Shown one piece after another: positions 1 through 7,820 of a DNA stretch of 64,000 nucleotides. Source of the stretch: an uncultured Erysipelotrichaceae bacterium. Its GTDB lineage: Bacteria; Bacillota_I; Bacilli_A; RFN20; CAG-826. The stretch lies in NCBI GenBank assembly GCA_947166565.1, contig CAMVEL010000004.1:27962-91961 (forward strand), given 5' to 3'. Every line of letters begins with the position of its first letter. Positions within the stretch are counted from its first letter, which is position 1. The notes under the pieces are model-generated. The model did no database searches. It was not told where the DNA came from and saw nothing but the letters and a program-made list of their open reading frames with translations. The position numbers and the translations under genes were made by a program.

Positions 1-744
1 GGCCAGACCATCATCGCCGGTGTTGGTGAGCTCCAACTCGACATCCTCGTCGACCGTATGAAGAGGGAATTCAAAGTCGACGTCAACGTCGGTGCCCCGC
101 AGGTCAATTACCGCGAGACCTTCCGCAAGGCGGGCGAGGCCCAGGGCCGCTATGTCAAGCAGTCCGGTGGCCACGGCCAATATGGTGACGTCCACATCCG
201 CTTTGAACCGAACCCCGGCAAAGGCTTCGAATTCGTCGATGCCATCGTCGGTGGTGTCGTTCCAAAGGAATTCATCAAACCGACCCAGCAAGGTCTAGAA
301 GACGCCCTCTCCCGCGGTGTCCTCGCTGGCTTCCCCCTCATCGACATCAAGGCGACCCTCTTCGACGGTTCCTACCACGATGTCGACTCTTCCGAAGCAG
401 CCTATAAGATCGCTGCCTCCATGGCCCTCAAGGCCGCGGCCCCGAAATGCGACGCCGTCCTCCTTGAACCGATCATGAAGGTCGAGGTCACCGCTCCAGA
501 AGAATACTATGGTGATGTCATGGGTGACATCCTCCGCCGTCGCGGCAACATGACCGGCGAAATCCAACGCGGCAACGCGAAGGAAATCGACGCCGAGATC
601 CCATTAGCCCAGATGTTCGGCTATGTCACAGACCTCCGCTCCCTCACCCAGGGCCGCGGAAACTTCACGATGACCTTCGACCATTACGGCGAATGCCCGA
701 AATCGGTCCAGGACGAAGTCATCCGTAAAGCGCAGGGAAAATAA
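1..744 (+). CDS. fusA: Elongation factor G, C-terminal part (5' end outside window)
   Basis: EF-G is the ribosomal translocase GTPase; only about the last 247 codons are present, and frame 1 is open from the first base, so the gene starts upstream of the window. The segment covers the end of domain III (GVGELQLDI, usually GMGELHLDI), domain IV starting near [14 protein letters not shown] with the [10 protein letters not shown] loop, and domain V ([23 protein letters not shown]). The usual His of GMGELHLDI is Gln here. It lies 137 bp upstream of tuf, the classic str-operon order, but tuf has its own apparent promoter. Identity is certain; nothing can be said about the GTPase domain. Confidence 0.97.
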   Translation, partial: GQTIIAGVGELQLDILVDRMKREFKVDVNVGAPQVNYRETFRKAGEAQGRYVKQSGGHGQYGDVHIRFEPNPGKGFEFVDAIVGGVVPKEFIKPTQQGLEDALSRGVLAGFPLIDIKATLFDGSYHDVDSSEAAYKIAASMALKAAAPKCDAVLLEPIMKVEVTAPEEYYGDVMGDILRRRGNMTGEIQRGNAKEIDAEIPLAQMFGYVTDLRSLTQGRGNFTMTFDHYGECPKSVQDEVIRKAQGK

Positions 745-804
745 GCGCATCCCCGCGAATATAAAATAATTCGATAAGATAAGGGCGAAAGGGTGCAATT
801 CTTA

Positions 805-833
805 TTGTAAAACCCTTCCCCTTGTCCTAGAAT
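805..833 (+). promoter_or_regulatory. Probable sigma-A promoter of tuf
   Basis: TTGTAA (805-810), 17-bp spacer, TAGAAT (828-833). It lies in the fusA-tuf gap, about 48 nt before the tuf start, and would let tuf be expressed independently of fusA. A strong AGGAGG ribosome-binding site follows at 867-872. Confidence 0.55.
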
Positions 834-881
834 TATCGCGCCTAAAAAGAAAAACCCATTTCCAATAGGAGGAAAATCAAA

Positions 882-2081
882 ATGGCAAAAGAAAAATTCA
901 ACCGCGACCGCGTCCATCTTAACGTTGGTACCATCGGTCACGTCGACCACGGCAAGACCACCCTTACCGCGGCCATCACCCACGTTCTCCACCTCATTAA
1001 TCCAAAGGTTAAGGATATGGCTTATGCCAATATCGATGCTACCCCAGAAGAGAGGAAGCGTGGTATCACCATCAACTCCGCTCACATCGAGTACGAGACC
1101 GAAAAGCGTCACTACGCTCACGTCGACTGCCCGGGGCACGCCGACTACATCAAGAACATGATCACCGGCGCCGCTCAGATGGACGCCGCGATCCTTGTCG
1201 TCGCCGCTTCTGAAGGTGTTATGCCTCAGACCCGTGAGCACGTCCTTCTCGCCCGTCAGGTCGGTGTTCCTCAGATCATCGTCTTCCTTAACAAGTGCGA
1301 CCAGGTCGACAACGACGAAGAACTCATCGAGCTCGTCGAGATGGATGTCCGTGAGCTTCTCAACAAATACGAATTCCCTGGTGACGAAGTCCCAGTCATT
1401 CGTGGCTCCGCCCTTCTCGCTGGTCAGGTCACCGATGCCAACGATCCAAACGCCAAATGCATCATCGACCTTCTCAACGCTCTCGACACCTATATCCCTG
1501 ATCCAGAGCGCAACATGGACAAGCCATTCCTTCTCCCGATCGAAGACGTCATGACCATCTCTGGTCGTGGTACCGTCGTCACCGGCCGTGTCGAGCGTGG
1601 CACCATCAAACTCAACGACGCTGCTGAAATCGTTGGTATCCGTCCAACCCAGAGCACCGTCGTCACCGGTCTTGAAATGTTCCGTAAGACCCTTGAATCC
1701 GCCTTCGGCGGCGACAACATCGGCGCTCTTCTCCGTGGTATCACCCATGACCAGGTCGAGCGTGGACAAGTCCTTGCCAAGCCAGGATCCATCGTCCCAC
1801 ACGACAAATTCACTGCCACCACCTATATCCTTAAGAAAGAAGAAGGCGGACGTCATACCCACTTCCTTAACGGCTATCGTCCACAATTCTTCTTCCACAC
1901 CACCGACATCACCGGCACGATCACCCTTCCTGCCGGAGTCGATATGGTTATGCCTGGCGACCACGTCACCTTCAACGTTGAGTTGATCCACCCGATCGCC
2001 ATGGAAAAGGGAACCCAGTTCTCCATCCGTGAAGGCGGCCGCACCGTTGGTGCCGGCACCGTCGCCGAAGTTCTTCATTGA
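882..2081 (+). CDS. tuf: Elongation factor Tu
   Basis: EF-Tu delivers aminoacyl-tRNA to the ribosome. The 399-residue protein is the usual length and shows all G motifs: GHVDHGKT (P-loop), RGITIN (switch I), DCPGHADY (switch II), NKCD and SALLAG, then the two beta-barrel domains ending in [17 protein letters not shown]. The start is fixed by AGGAGG at 867-872, 9 nt before the ATG. The stop is TGA, showing that TGA is not read as Trp. One residue stands out: in the very conserved RPQFYFRTTD segment the Arg is His (His339, aligning without gaps to E. coli Arg333). A hairpin terminator follows. Confidence 0.99.
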   Translation: MAKEKFNRDRVHLNVGTIGHVDHGKTTLTAAITHVLHLINPKVKDMAYANIDATPEERKRGITINSAHIEYETEKRHYAHVDCPGHADYIKNMITGAAQMDAAILVVAASEGVMPQTREHVLLARQVGVPQIIVFLNKCDQVDNDEELIELVEMDVRELLNKYEFPGDEVPVIRGSALLAGQVTDANDPNAKCIIDLLNALDTYIPDPERNMDKPFLLPIEDVMTISGRGTVVTGRVERGTIKLNDAAEIVGIRPTQSTVVTGLEMFRKTLESAFGGDNIGALLRGITHDQVERGQVLAKPGSIVPHDKFTATTYILKKEEGGRHTHFLNGYRPQFFFHTTDITGTITLPAGVDMVMPGDHVTFNVELIHPIAMEKGTQFSIREGGRTVGAGTVAEVLH

Positions 2082-2113
2082 TCTTCGTCCGTAACGGGCA
2101 TAAGCTGAATTCC

Positions 2114-2140
2114 AAAGCCCCGTGAAAGCGGGGCTTTTTC
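2114..2140 (+). terminator. Rho-independent terminator of tuf
   Basis: Stem AGCCCCG / CGGGGCT (2116-2122 with 2129-2135), 6-nt loop, followed by a T-rich tract. Confidence 0.85.
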
Positions 2141-2229
2141 CGTTTTTATGAATCTATCGACCAAGCGACTATTGCGTTAAAAAAAAGATATATAATAAAA
2201 ACGCGAATCGGAGGAGTTAAATTGTATTT

Positions 2230-2754
2230 ATGAAGAAATATGCTTTTTTGCTCTTACTCCCGTTATTTCTATCTTCCTGCGGATCCTCTAGCGAGATAAC
2301 AACGGAAGACATCTCACCCGTCACGGGCACCTTTTGCTTAGGAAGGACCGACTCGAATTCATTGAAACTTGATTCCTCTGCGACATTAACGATCAAAGAT
2401 GATAAGACCTATACCCTCAAGGTGGACGATAAAACCTATGGGAGTTATTTCCATATCGCCAAAGTGAAGCAGGCCTATATAGATGAAGGCAACAACGCGG
2501 AGCCCATCAAGGAGAAAGAAGGGGTCATGGAAATCAATTCCATCTCCTTTTCAAGCTGCGCGGAGAATCTTCCTGATCCCTTAGGAAAATCCTTCTCCGA
2601 GAACGCGGCCATAAACCAATGCCTATTCCATTACCTTAACGGCCATCATGATTCCGTGGGATATGATTGCTCCATCGTCCGTTATGGAAGAAGCAACACG
2701 ACTAACGAAGGACCTCATATCGAGGAGGGAATGGCCTTTTATCGGATTGATTAG
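2230..2754 (+). CDS. Small surface lipoprotein of unknown function
   Basis: A 174-residue protein with a signal peptide and lipobox (LFLSSC, Cys17), so it should be lipid-anchored outside the membrane. The rest is Ser/Thr-rich and polar with Cys residues near positions 34, 115, 131 and 148; I do not recognise a family. A TATAAT box lies at 2191-2196. The GGAGG at 2210-2214 is 15 nt from the ATG, longer than ideal; an in-frame ATT codon at 2221 sits at ideal spacing, so the start is slightly uncertain. It stands alone between tuf and protease A. Confidence 0.75.
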   Translation: MKKYAFLLLLPLFLSSCGSSSEITTEDISPVTGTFCLGRTDSNSLKLDSSATLTIKDDKTYTLKVDDKTYGSYFHIAKVKQAYIDEGNNAEPIKEKEGVMEINSISFSSCAENLPDPLGKSFSENAAINQCLFHYLNGHHDSVGYDCSIVRYGRSNTTNEGPHIEEGMAFYRID

Positions 2755-2895
2755 ACTTAACGTCCGTTTGGCAAATCGCGGACATCCCATTTCTTTTACT
2801 GATGCAAATTGAAAAGGTTAACAAGGCTTTTCCAAAGAGATTTCGTGGTGCCCAGTAAATAACATTTAGTAAGAGGTTTTTTATTATTCCTACGC

Positions 2896-2924
2896 TTGTT
2901 TGGCCCAAGGTTTCTTACTATTAT
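2896..2924 (+). promoter_or_regulatory. Leaderless-type promoter of protease A
   Basis: TTGTTT (2896-2901), 17-bp spacer, TATTAT (2919-2924), then only 6 nt to the ATG at 2931. Transcription would start at or next to the A of the start codon; there is no Shine-Dalgarno sequence. The same geometry precedes protease B and the gene at 18807. Confidence 0.6.
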
Positions 2925-2930
2925 TTAGTT

Positions 2931-5243
2931 ATGAATAAAAAACTTTCCCGTTGGTTTGTAGCGATGTCGTTTGTCTTTGCTTTTTTCTTATGTTTTTCAC
3001 CATCAACCAACACAAAGAACGTATCTCTAAATAGCGTTGACGAGAGAAGTTGTTCTTTTGCTCATGAAGGAGAGGTCAAGAGAGAAGTTCTTCCCGAAGA
3101 TTTGTTTTCGATAGGAAATGCTTGGGGGATGGTTGGCTATAATAGGTCTGTTCCGGCTACCGGAGCCGGGATTAAAGTAGGCGTCATTGAAAATGCGATT
3201 GTCGGAGCCTCGGGATCGTTTGCTGATTTCTCGTGTCATGGGCAATATTTTTCGTATCCATATTCAGAAGCGGAAGCAAATGAGGTAAATCATGCGTGGA
3301 AAGTACTGTCTATACTTGGTGGAAATAAAGGAATAGCAGAAGACATTTCTTTGTCGCTGGTTTCGCGTTCCTCTTACAGCTTTGAAGATTGCATTGATTG
3401 GTTAATTAACGTTGAACAAGTCGATATCATTTCATCGTCCACTGGTTCTAATCAATATTCTGGAGAATACTCAACCGCTAGATCAAATTATTTGGATAGA
3501 ATCGTTAGGGAAAGCGGTGTATTGATAGTTGAAGCCATAGGAAACACGAATGAAGTTTCGCTTGCCACGATGGATTCCCTTGCCCACAACGTCCTGTCCG
3601 TCGGGGCCTGCGACAAAGAAGGGAATTCTTGTGACAATTTCAATGCATATGGAACACATCCTGCATACGACGACAAGGTCTTCGGTGTCAAACTCCTCGC
3701 TCCAGGAGAATCGCTATATGGGATACCAGGGCTGTTAGATGATCAACTCCTCTATCCTGACGAAATCAAAGACGCTGAAAAGAAGATTTCCGGTACGAGC
3801 TTCGCCACCCCGATGGTGGCCGGGATAGCCGCTTTGCTCATGCAGGAATTCCCGTCGCTGAGGGGCCATCCCGAACTCATGATCCCGTTGCTTTGCAACA
3901 CCGCGAGGCCCGCCGCAAACCAAACAACTGTCCCATCTTATAGACAGGGTTTCGGCATAGTCGACTACCAAAGGGCCAGGTCGGCCGCCGCGGCGCTCTA
4001 CTCGTCGCAGGTCGATGGGCAGAGCGAGCAGGGGGACGTGCTATATTCCGGGAGCGTGTCGCTCTCGCCGGGGGAGACGCTAAAGGCGGTGGCCGCGACC
4101 CAGTCCAACATGCCGGCCACGGTCGGCGAGGCCATGGAGCCGGCGGACATGGATTTCGCCAGGGCATCGATAAGGCTCCTCGATTCGTCCGGCCAGACGA
4201 TCGCCCAGTCGACGTCGAAGGCGAACTCATCGTCCCTCTCCTACACGAACGGGCAGTCGTTCGCCTTCCTTTCCGTCGAGGTGTCCCTTTCCCACGCTTC
4301 GTCCTACGGCAGGCCCGAGAAGGTGGGGATCAGCGTATGGAAGGAGTCGGATCCCCCCGGCTCCATCTCGATAACGTCAGGGAACCAGCTAGACGGCCTT
4401 CCCGTCTTCTCCGTCTCCTTCCCCGAATACCTTGACAGCCCTACGTCCAACCTGAGGCTCGTCATAACCGACTACCATTCGGTCCCCGTCGCGACGAGGC
4501 AGTACCTGCACCACACGGACACGGTCCAGCTGACCGCGGCTGAATGGGCGGCGGTCATAGACCTCCTGGGCCGCGAATACTACGCCTACCTCTTCTGGAG
4601 CCAGCCCTCGGGATCAGGGCTCCCCAATTTCCTTTTCAGCAGGCAGGTGGTGCTCTACGAGCCTACCACGTTCTCATCCGCCGTGCAGCTGACGCCGTCC
4701 TCGTTCGGATTCGAGGAGCAGTATTTCTTCTACCAAAAGAACAAGACTCTCACGGTCGGCGGCCTCCAGATACAGACAAGCAGGCTCCGCTGCGGATACA
4801 TTCAGGAACAGTACGTCAACCTGTCGCCGAAGAGGCAGGGGGCGGGCAGCGCCTTCCTTGAGCTGACGTTCGACGCGACAATCTATAGGTGGATGGTGGG
4901 GTTCACCATCTGGAAGGATCTGGAACTAACCGTTAGCGCCGGCGACACCGCGACGCTGTCGTACCTTTCGACCAACAACGTCTGGACGCCGTACCTCGAC
5001 CTGCTTTCCGACGTTACCCTCCCCGAGAGGAGGTCGGAGGTCATCAGGATACAAAGCGGGACGCCGATCAGGGGGCTAAGGATCCAGGCCACATCCACCC
5101 AGGCCCCGACGAGGAACCTTGGCAGGCTCTGCGTCGACGACATCGTCCTCTCGACCGACCAGAACGCCGGCGTCTTCATCACGGGAGACTACTATCCCGT
5201 GGTGGTCAGGGAGACTTTTAAAGCGGAGGTAAACCCATGGTAA
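2931..5243 (+). CDS. Secreted subtilisin-like (S8) serine protease A with GC-rich C-terminal module
   Basis: The 770-residue protein begins with a hydrophobic signal peptide (residues 8-23), then an S8 domain at about 55-335 and a ~430-residue beta-rich C-terminal region without membrane anchor. Seen: oxyanion Asn (VEAIGN, Asn205), nucleophile motif GTSFATPMVAG (Ser290), and the His in NHAWKVLSILGG (His121). The position of the catalytic Asp (normally VxVIDTG) is Glu87 in IKVGVIENAI. From codon ~292 to near the end, the DNA is identical to protease B (9520-11856), whereas the catalytic domain is only about 55-60% identical. The C-terminal DNA is about 62-68% GC in sampled lines against about 38% in the N-terminal part. 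It overlaps the next lipoprotein gene by 7 nt. Likely extracellular protein degradation or surface processing; the substrate is unknown. Confidence 0.88.
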   Translation: MNKKLSRWFVAMSFVFAFFLCFSPSTNTKNVSLNSVDERSCSFAHEGEVKREVLPEDLFSIGNAWGMVGYNRSVPATGAGIKVGVIENAIVGASGSFADFSCHGQYFSYPYSEAEANEVNHAWKVLSILGGNKGIAEDISLSLVSRSSYSFEDCIDWLINVEQVDIISSSTGSNQYSGEYSTARSNYLDRIVRESGVLIVEAIGNTNEVSLATMDSLAHNVLSVGACDKEGNSCDNFNAYGTHPAYDDKVFGVKLLAPGESLYGIPGLLDDQLLYPDEIKDAEKKISGTSFATPMVAGIAALLMQEFPSLRGHPELMIPLLCNTARPAANQTTVPSYRQGFGIVDYQRARSAAAALYSSQVDGQSEQGDVLYSGSVSLSPGETLKAVAATQSNMPATVGEAMEPADMDFARASIRLLDSSGQTIAQSTSKANSSSLSYTNGQSFAFLSVEVSLSHASSYGRPEKVGISVWKESDPPGSISITSGNQLDGLPVFSVSFPEYLDSPTSNLRLVITDYHSVPVATRQYLHHTDTVQLTAAEWAAVIDLLGREYYAYLFWSQPSGSGLPNFLFSRQVVLYEPTTFSSAVQLTPSSFGFEEQYFFYQKNKTLTVGGLQIQTSRLRCGYIQEQYVNLSPKRQGAGSAFLELTFDATIYRWMVGFTIWKDLELTVSAGDTATLSYLSTNNVWTPYLDLLSDVTLPERRSEVIRIQSGTPIRGLRIQATSTQAPTRNLGRLCVDDIVLSTDQNAGVFITGDYYPVVVRETFKAEVNPW
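3805..5172 (+). repeat. Long direct repeat, copy 1 (C-terminal module of protease A)
   Basis: By eye every base from 3805 to 5172 matches 10418-11785 (constant offset 6613, about 1368 bp). The first mismatches outside are at 3804 (g versus t) and 5173 (t versus c). The boundary lies at the catalytic-Ser motif, and the composition jumps to GC-rich with AGG-rich Arg codons. Such identity across otherwise diverged paralogues indicates recent duplication or ongoing gene conversion, or an assembly artefact. Confidence 0.93.
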
Positions 5244-6157
5244 TAAAAAGGATTCTTATCCTTTCATCGATTCTATTCTTTTCCTGCTCTACCAATGTAG
5301 GGAGTGTTGAATCTACGTCTTCCGTTGTCTCACTTCCAAGCGATTCCGATCTTTCTTCTTCGACGTCAAGCGAGTCATCCTACGATTATTCCATTGATCA
5401 TTTTGGCGCGGAGATATGTTTAGGCCATGGTCAAAAGAAAATCTCCTACATCCCTTTGGGGGTTACCGTTCAAATTACGTTTACTTCTTATAACAAGGAC
5501 GGAAGGCGCGTTGATGTTTATTTAGACAAACTAAATACCATATATGATGAAAACGAACTCGAAGTCGTTTCCCTTTCCGAACATTACATCGATCCTCGAG
5601 AAGAACAAAAAACCTATGAACTTATCTATACGTTGAAGACGAAGGCGAAAACCGATAAGGCCTCTATAACCCTTTCCTATTCGGATTATTTTAGGGAGAA
5701 ATACGATTTTAAGGTAATCGACGTTACTGCTGGGGTCTCCTTTTGCTCATTGATGGCCACGGAAAAATATTACGATAGAACCTTTTATGGCACCCATTAC
5801 GATTATCCAAGCGACCTCTTTGTGGAAAAGGCTAACGATTTAACCGAACTTAAGGCTATTGCGCGAAAATGGTTGTCGATTTCGCCACCAACGCTTCCTG
5901 ATGGCTTTTTTAACGATAATTACATGGCGGTTATGTTCCTTTTCCATGCAGATTACGAAATCTTCTTAGACGGAGTATTCGAGGATGGCCAAGCAGTCGC
6001 GGTCTCGTTCATTCAAAAGGTCCATTCGAAGTTTTTCTGGGCTCCTTTGTTTCATTACGACCTCTATCACCATGGCGTTTTGTTTTTAGGGCTTCGCAGA
6101 GGCCTTGGTTATGCCGAATATGAGAATTTCTACGTTTACCAGCCGATTGATCAATGA
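5237..6157 (+). CDS. Lipoprotein A, translationally coupled partner of protease A
   Basis: A 306-residue lipoprotein (ILFFSC lipobox, Cys16) with a Ser-rich linker, then an unknown domain. The ATG overlaps the protease stop by 7 nt and its GGAGG (5225-5229) lies inside the protease gene, so the two are coupled. It is a diverged paralogue of lipoprotein B (11850-12782): shared blocks include IPLGVTV/LPLGATV, YDYPSDLFVEKAN/VDYPRNFFVERAN, IARKW, DNYMAV/DNYVAV and RRGLGYAEY/RRDLGYNEY. Since each copy follows its own protease, it may be a protease inhibitor, chaperone or membrane tether; this is inference from context only. No catalytic motif is visible. Confidence 0.8.
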   Translation: MVIKRILILSSILFFSCSTNVGSVESTSSVVSLPSDSDLSSSTSSESSYDYSIDHFGAEICLGHGQKKISYIPLGVTVQITFTSYNKDGRRVDVYLDKLNTIYDENELEVVSLSEHYIDPREEQKTYELIYTLKTKAKTDKASITLSYSDYFREKYDFKVIDVTAGVSFCSLMATEKYYDRTFYGTHYDYPSDLFVEKANDLTELKAIARKWLSISPPTLPDGFFNDNYMAVMFLFHADYEIFLDGVFEDGQAVAVSFIQKVHSKFFWAPLFHYDLYHHGVLFLGLRRGLGYAEYENFYVYQPIDQ

Positions 6158-6222
6158 AAATGGTATTTTAAACAGACATATTTAGTCGAATTAAATCTCG
6201 TTTTGTCTTACAATTCTTCCGT

Positions 6223-7407
6223 ATGGAAGAAAAAGAAGAGAAAAAACTATTGAACAACGCCCCCTTATCGAAGGTGATGATCGGCTATTTCGTCGATTTC
6301 CTGTTTTCCTTCGCGGTGATGACGATCTGCAGCATGACCGCGGCCCCGAAGATCGCTGATAGCTTCGGACTCCAAAACGAGGTCGATAAGCTGGAAGCCT
6401 TCGTCGATAACGCCCATTTCGCGAGGGTAAGCAGGGAGAATGGATCCTTTAAGGCCGATCTCTATTATTATTCGCTTGATAACGAGGCAATCGACGCGGA
6501 AGGGAAGATCAGCAAATCCCTTGGGAAGGACGACGAGGCCTATATCGGGCTTTATCCCTTCCAAGCCTATTCCGACCTCGTCTATAGCCTCTATAGCAAT
6601 TTCTATTACGAGAACGATGAGGCCGTGATCCTCACGATCGAAGGACAGAAGAAGCAGAAAAGCGAATTCGCCGATAAGAACGAATACCTCAAATTCGTCG
6701 GCGAGGAAGTCTTCCAGATAACCGAGGCCAAGACTTCGATTTATTCCTTCGCGGTCAAAGACGATTCAAGCCCCGATTATTCCAAAAAGCCGGTTCTAAA
6801 TCAGAATAACGAAACCGTGAAGAACCTCGAATCCGAGGATGCTGCCAAGAAGAAAGAAGCGCTTGCCGCGATCAATTCGTTCTGGGTTGGCGAGAGCATG
6901 TCCGCCGCGGGGAATGGAATCTATGGGAAGGTCTTCTCATCATTCTTCTATAATCAGCCCGTTTATCAGGAGGTCCTGGCGAAGGCGAACAATTACATCT
7001 ATATGTCTAACCTCATCTTCAGGTTCGCCTCCCCCTTCATTTTCTTCTTCCTGATCCCTCTTTTAATCCCTGAAGGAAGATCCATAGGAAGGTTGCTAGC
7101 AAAGACCAAGGTCCTTTCAAAAGACGGGGAGAAGGCTCCTAAGTGGCGCGTAGCGATCCATCAAGGCGTTATCCTTGCCTTCTGGCTCTCCGGCTTTATC
7201 CCGAACACCTATTTGTTCTATAGCCTCCTTGGATTGCTCTCATTCGCGGACGGCATGGTCATGATGGGATCGAAGGAAAACCGCACGGTCCACGAAAAGC
7301 TCGCGGGTACCACGACCGTTGAGCTTGAGCCGACCCTAGGCAAAAGGAAGATTGATAACAAAGACGTCATCGAAAACGAAGAAGCAGCAGAAGGCGACCC
7401 AAAATAA
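6223..7407 (+). CDS. RDD-family membrane protein with long extracytoplasmic loop
   Basis: 394 residues: a transmembrane segment at about 24-44, a hydrophilic loop of about 200 residues, then three helices at about 260-350 with the RDD-type segment GRSIGRLLAKTKVLSKDG and a C-terminal TVHEKLAGTTTV. The RDD family has no fixed function, though some members are ion antiporters. The long loop after helix 1 is unusual and is shared with the four other RDD-like proteins in this window (16336, 17237, 34755, 35883). A TACAAT box at 6209-6214 lies 8 nt before the ATG and no Shine-Dalgarno is present, so the mRNA may be leaderless. Confidence 0.75.
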   Translation: MEEKEEKKLLNNAPLSKVMIGYFVDFLFSFAVMTICSMTAAPKIADSFGLQNEVDKLEAFVDNAHFARVSRENGSFKADLYYYSLDNEAIDAEGKISKSLGKDDEAYIGLYPFQAYSDLVYSLYSNFYYENDEAVILTIEGQKKQKSEFADKNEYLKFVGEEVFQITEAKTSIYSFAVKDDSSPDYSKKPVLNQNNETVKNLESEDAAKKKEALAAINSFWVGESMSAAGNGIYGKVFSSFFYNQPVYQEVLAKANNYIYMSNLIFRFASPFIFFFLIPLLIPEGRSIGRLLAKTKVLSKDGEKAPKWRVAIHQGVILAFWLSGFIPNTYLFYSLLGLLSFADGMVMMGSKENRTVHEKLAGTTTVELEPTLGKRKIDNKDVIENEEAAEGDPK

Positions 7408-7411
7408 AAAA

Positions 7412-7427
7412 GACGCGTACGCGCGTC
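7412..7427 (-). terminator. Terminator of the minus-strand ABC operon
   Basis: Read on the minus strand, stem GACGCG-CGTA-CGCGTC is followed by TTTTTT. It lies just past the stop of the 7452-7820 gene. Confidence 0.65.
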
Positions 7428-7441
7428 AAAGACAATTATTA

Positions 7442-7469
7442 ACGAGAGACCTCATTCTCTCGTTTTAAT
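7442..7469 (+). terminator. Terminator of the RDD gene, nested in the 3' end of the opposing gene
   Basis: Stem ACGAGAGA / TCTCTCGT (7442-7449 with 7456-7463), 6-nt loop, then TTTAATT. It overlaps the last codons of the minus-strand gene that ends at 7452. Confidence 0.55.
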
Positions 7470-7820
7470 TTGCTTGATGGCCTTATTATGGAGAATGAAC
7501 CTGATTCCTCCAAAAACAAGGAAGAAGGCCCCTAGGGCAAAGCAAATCATCGAGACGATGAAGGCAAAGGAGAGGGGGTTAACAACGCCCTCTATCTTGT
7601 TGACCGAGACAAAGATGAAGGCGACCCCCAAAACAAGGAGGATCGGGGAGACCACCAAAAAGACGAGGTCATCGTCTTTCTTGGACTTAAGGGCGGAAAG
7701 GGCCTGACGCTTTTCCTCGTCTTGCTCATTTTCCCTGACCTTCGTTGCAAAAGAAGTCCGCCCGGATTGCTCCGAGACGGACTCCTTAATGTTGTTTTTC
7801 CTTTCCTCGTTACCTTCCAT
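7452..7820 (-). CDS. Small two-helix membrane protein
   Basis: 122 residues: a charged N-terminal half (Glu/Lys/Ser-rich, about 50 residues), then two hydrophobic helices at about 53-71 and 83-110 and a short basic tail. No family recognised. Its ATG overlaps the TAA of the solute-binding protein gene by 1 nt (TAATG), so it is co-translated as the last gene of the minus-strand unit. It might be an accessory of the transporter, but nothing in the sequence proves that. Confidence 0.7.
   Translation of the reverse strand: MEGNEERKNNIKESVSEQSGRTSFATKVRENEQDEEKRQALSALKSKKDDDLVFLVVSPILLVLGVAFIFVSVNKIEGVVNPLSFAFIVSMICFALGAFFLVFGGIRFILHNKAIKQIKTRE

Noticed and set aside
684..2078. 464-codon open frame antisense to tuf
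   Set aside because: Mirror of the strongly biased tuf codons; tuf is unambiguous on the plus strand.
3877..4861. Open frames in other phases occurring identically in both protease genes (also at 10490-11474)
   Set aside because: Their identity only reflects the exact DNA repeat; they are GC-rich shadow frames without start signals.
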